A stretch of DNA of 7,806 nucleotides, from the NCBI GenBank assembly GCA_030740295.1, contig JASLXP010000212.1:1-7806 (forward strand), written 5' to 3'. Shown in pieces: positions 7,354 to 7,806 of the stretch; within the stretch, counting starts at the first letter, position 1, and every line of letters starts with the position of its first letter. Source of the DNA: Planctomycetota bacterium. GTDB lineage: Bacteria > Planctomycetota > PUPC01 > JACPCR01. Position numbers and translations under genes: made by a program. The notes beneath the pieces are model-generated. The model worked only from the letters and a program-made list of their open reading frames with translations, did no database searches and was not told the origin of the DNA.

Positions 7354-7518
7354 GGAAATCGAGAGAAACCTGAGAGGGTTCACTTGGCACCGCAAGTACG
7401 AAGAAGTACCACACCAGACACGAACATCAGATTTGTAATCCGACATACCATTTTGCCCGCGTCCATGCGGCCAGTTGGTCGCGCGGGGGTGGATTCATCA
7501 ACCGAAGGAGACTGAACA
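7354..7518. other. 165-base spacer before the aminotransferase gene
   Basis: No credible gene is seen. It holds a GTAC-GAAGAA-GTAC inverted repeat (7396-7409) and a GC-rich inverted repeat CCCGCG (7456-7461) with CGCGGG (7482-7487) around a 20-base loop. Neither is followed by a T run, so a rho-independent terminator is not supported. TTGGCA at 7384-7389 resembles a -35 box, but the hexamer 17 bases further on (TACCAC) is a poor -10. The spacer may carry a separate promoter or RNA structure for the aminotransferase. Confidence 0.4.
7505..7510 (+). promoter_or_regulatory. Ribosome binding site of the aminotransferase gene
   Basis: AAGGAG lies 8 bases before the ATG at 7519, a near-ideal Shine-Dalgarno that confirms this start for the truncated gene. 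Confidence 0.8.
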
Positions 7519-7806
7519 ATGGCACGAGTATTTGGTCGGACGGATCGGCAGAACCTGAGTGAAGTTCTGAAGAGCAAGAGCCTGGGCTGGCGCCAGGGAG
7601 GCTTCGTCACAAAGCTGGACGAAGCATTCGCAAAATACACCGGCGCGAAGTACGGCATCTGCCGCAATTCAGCCATGACCGCGCTCGCGCAGGCGGTAGC
7701 CGTCTCAGGTGCGGGCTGTGGCGACGAAGTGATATGCGATCCGCTGGTGCACTTTGGAGGCGTGGCAGCGCTGAGCTTCAACTGCGTGCCCAAATTCGTC
7801 GACGTG
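7519..7806 (+). CDS. DegT/DnrJ/EryC1/StrS family aminotransferase, 3'-truncated
   Basis: The first 96 residues of a PLP-dependent fold-type I aminotransferase; the frame is open to the window end. Members usually are about 370-400 residues, so about three quarters is missing. Visible family features are the N-terminal segment SLGWRQGGFVTKLDEAFAKYTGAKYGI (helix followed by the strand leading into the cofactor site), the CRNSAMTALAQAV loop-helix that matches the family's conserved NSGTxALxxAL phosphate-binding region, and GDEVICDPLVHFGGVAALSF followed by VPKFVDV, matching the family's DEVI-P-TF-A pattern. The PLP-binding Lys lies beyond the window and cannot be checked. The family typically transaminates keto-sugars or keto-cyclitols with glutamate or glutamine as donor. 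Met in place of the usual Gly in NSAM is slightly unusual. A strong ribosome binding site and a 165-base spacer suggest it may be expressed from its own signals. Confidence 0.9.
   Translation, partial: MARVFGRTDRQNLSEVLKSKSLGWRQGGFVTKLDEAFAKYTGAKYGICRNSAMTALAQAVAVSGAGCGDEVICDPLVHFGGVAALSFNCVPKFVDV

Noticed and set aside
7380..7793. Minus-strand open frame over the spacer and aminotransferase start
   Set aside because: The + strand encodes a clear DegT N-terminus with a good ribosome binding site; the antisense product has no family pattern.

Overview
The window looks like part of a bacterial accessory locus. Every gene I can support is on the + strand, GC content is fairly high, coding density is high and the ribosome binding sites are Shine-Dalgarno type. 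The families present are a classical short-chain dehydrogenase (SDR), a six-hairpin (alpha/alpha)6-barrel protein, a very large secreted protein with an amidotransferase-like and a PHP-like region, a spore-photoproduct-lyase-like radical SAM protein and a DegT-type aminotransferase. From general knowledge, this mix is typical of glycan-degrading Acidobacteria or Planctomycetes/PVC-type bacteria. No rRNA or other taxonomic marker is present, so that placement is a weak inference.

Layout. (1) Bases 2-646: the C-terminal three quarters of an SDR oxidoreductase, cut by the window edge. (2) 643-1179: a small predicted exported protein whose ATG overlaps the SDR stop in an ATGA. Its first half looks like a beta-sandwich, carbohydrate-binding-like domain; its second half looks abnormal. 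(3) 1183-2604: a 473-residue (alpha/alpha)6-barrel protein starting 3 bases after the previous stop. (4) A 122-base spacer with short direct repeats. (5) 2727-6182: a 1151-residue exported protein with an amidotransferase-like N-terminus, a PHP-like middle that has lost most metal ligands, and a long beta-rich C-terminus. (6) 6187-7353: a radical SAM protein of the spore photoproduct lyase (SPL) type, starting at TTG 4 bases after the previous stop, with a CxCxxxC at its C-terminus. (7) A 165-base spacer. (8) 7519 to the end: the N-terminus of a DegT/DnrJ/EryC1/StrS aminotransferase.

How the genes may work together (inference). The exported protein and the barrel protein suggest binding and processing of a carbohydrate polymer or glycoside. 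The SDR, radical SAM protein and DegT aminotransferase suggest oxidation, radical modification and amination of a sugar or cyclitol. The SDR, small protein and barrel gene are tightly coupled, as are the giant protein and the radical SAM gene. The least familiar elements are the PHP-like region without its metal site and the SPL-like enzyme that seems to lack the SPL hydrogen-donor cysteine. No CRISPR array, tRNA, insertion sequence or convincing rho-independent terminator was seen.
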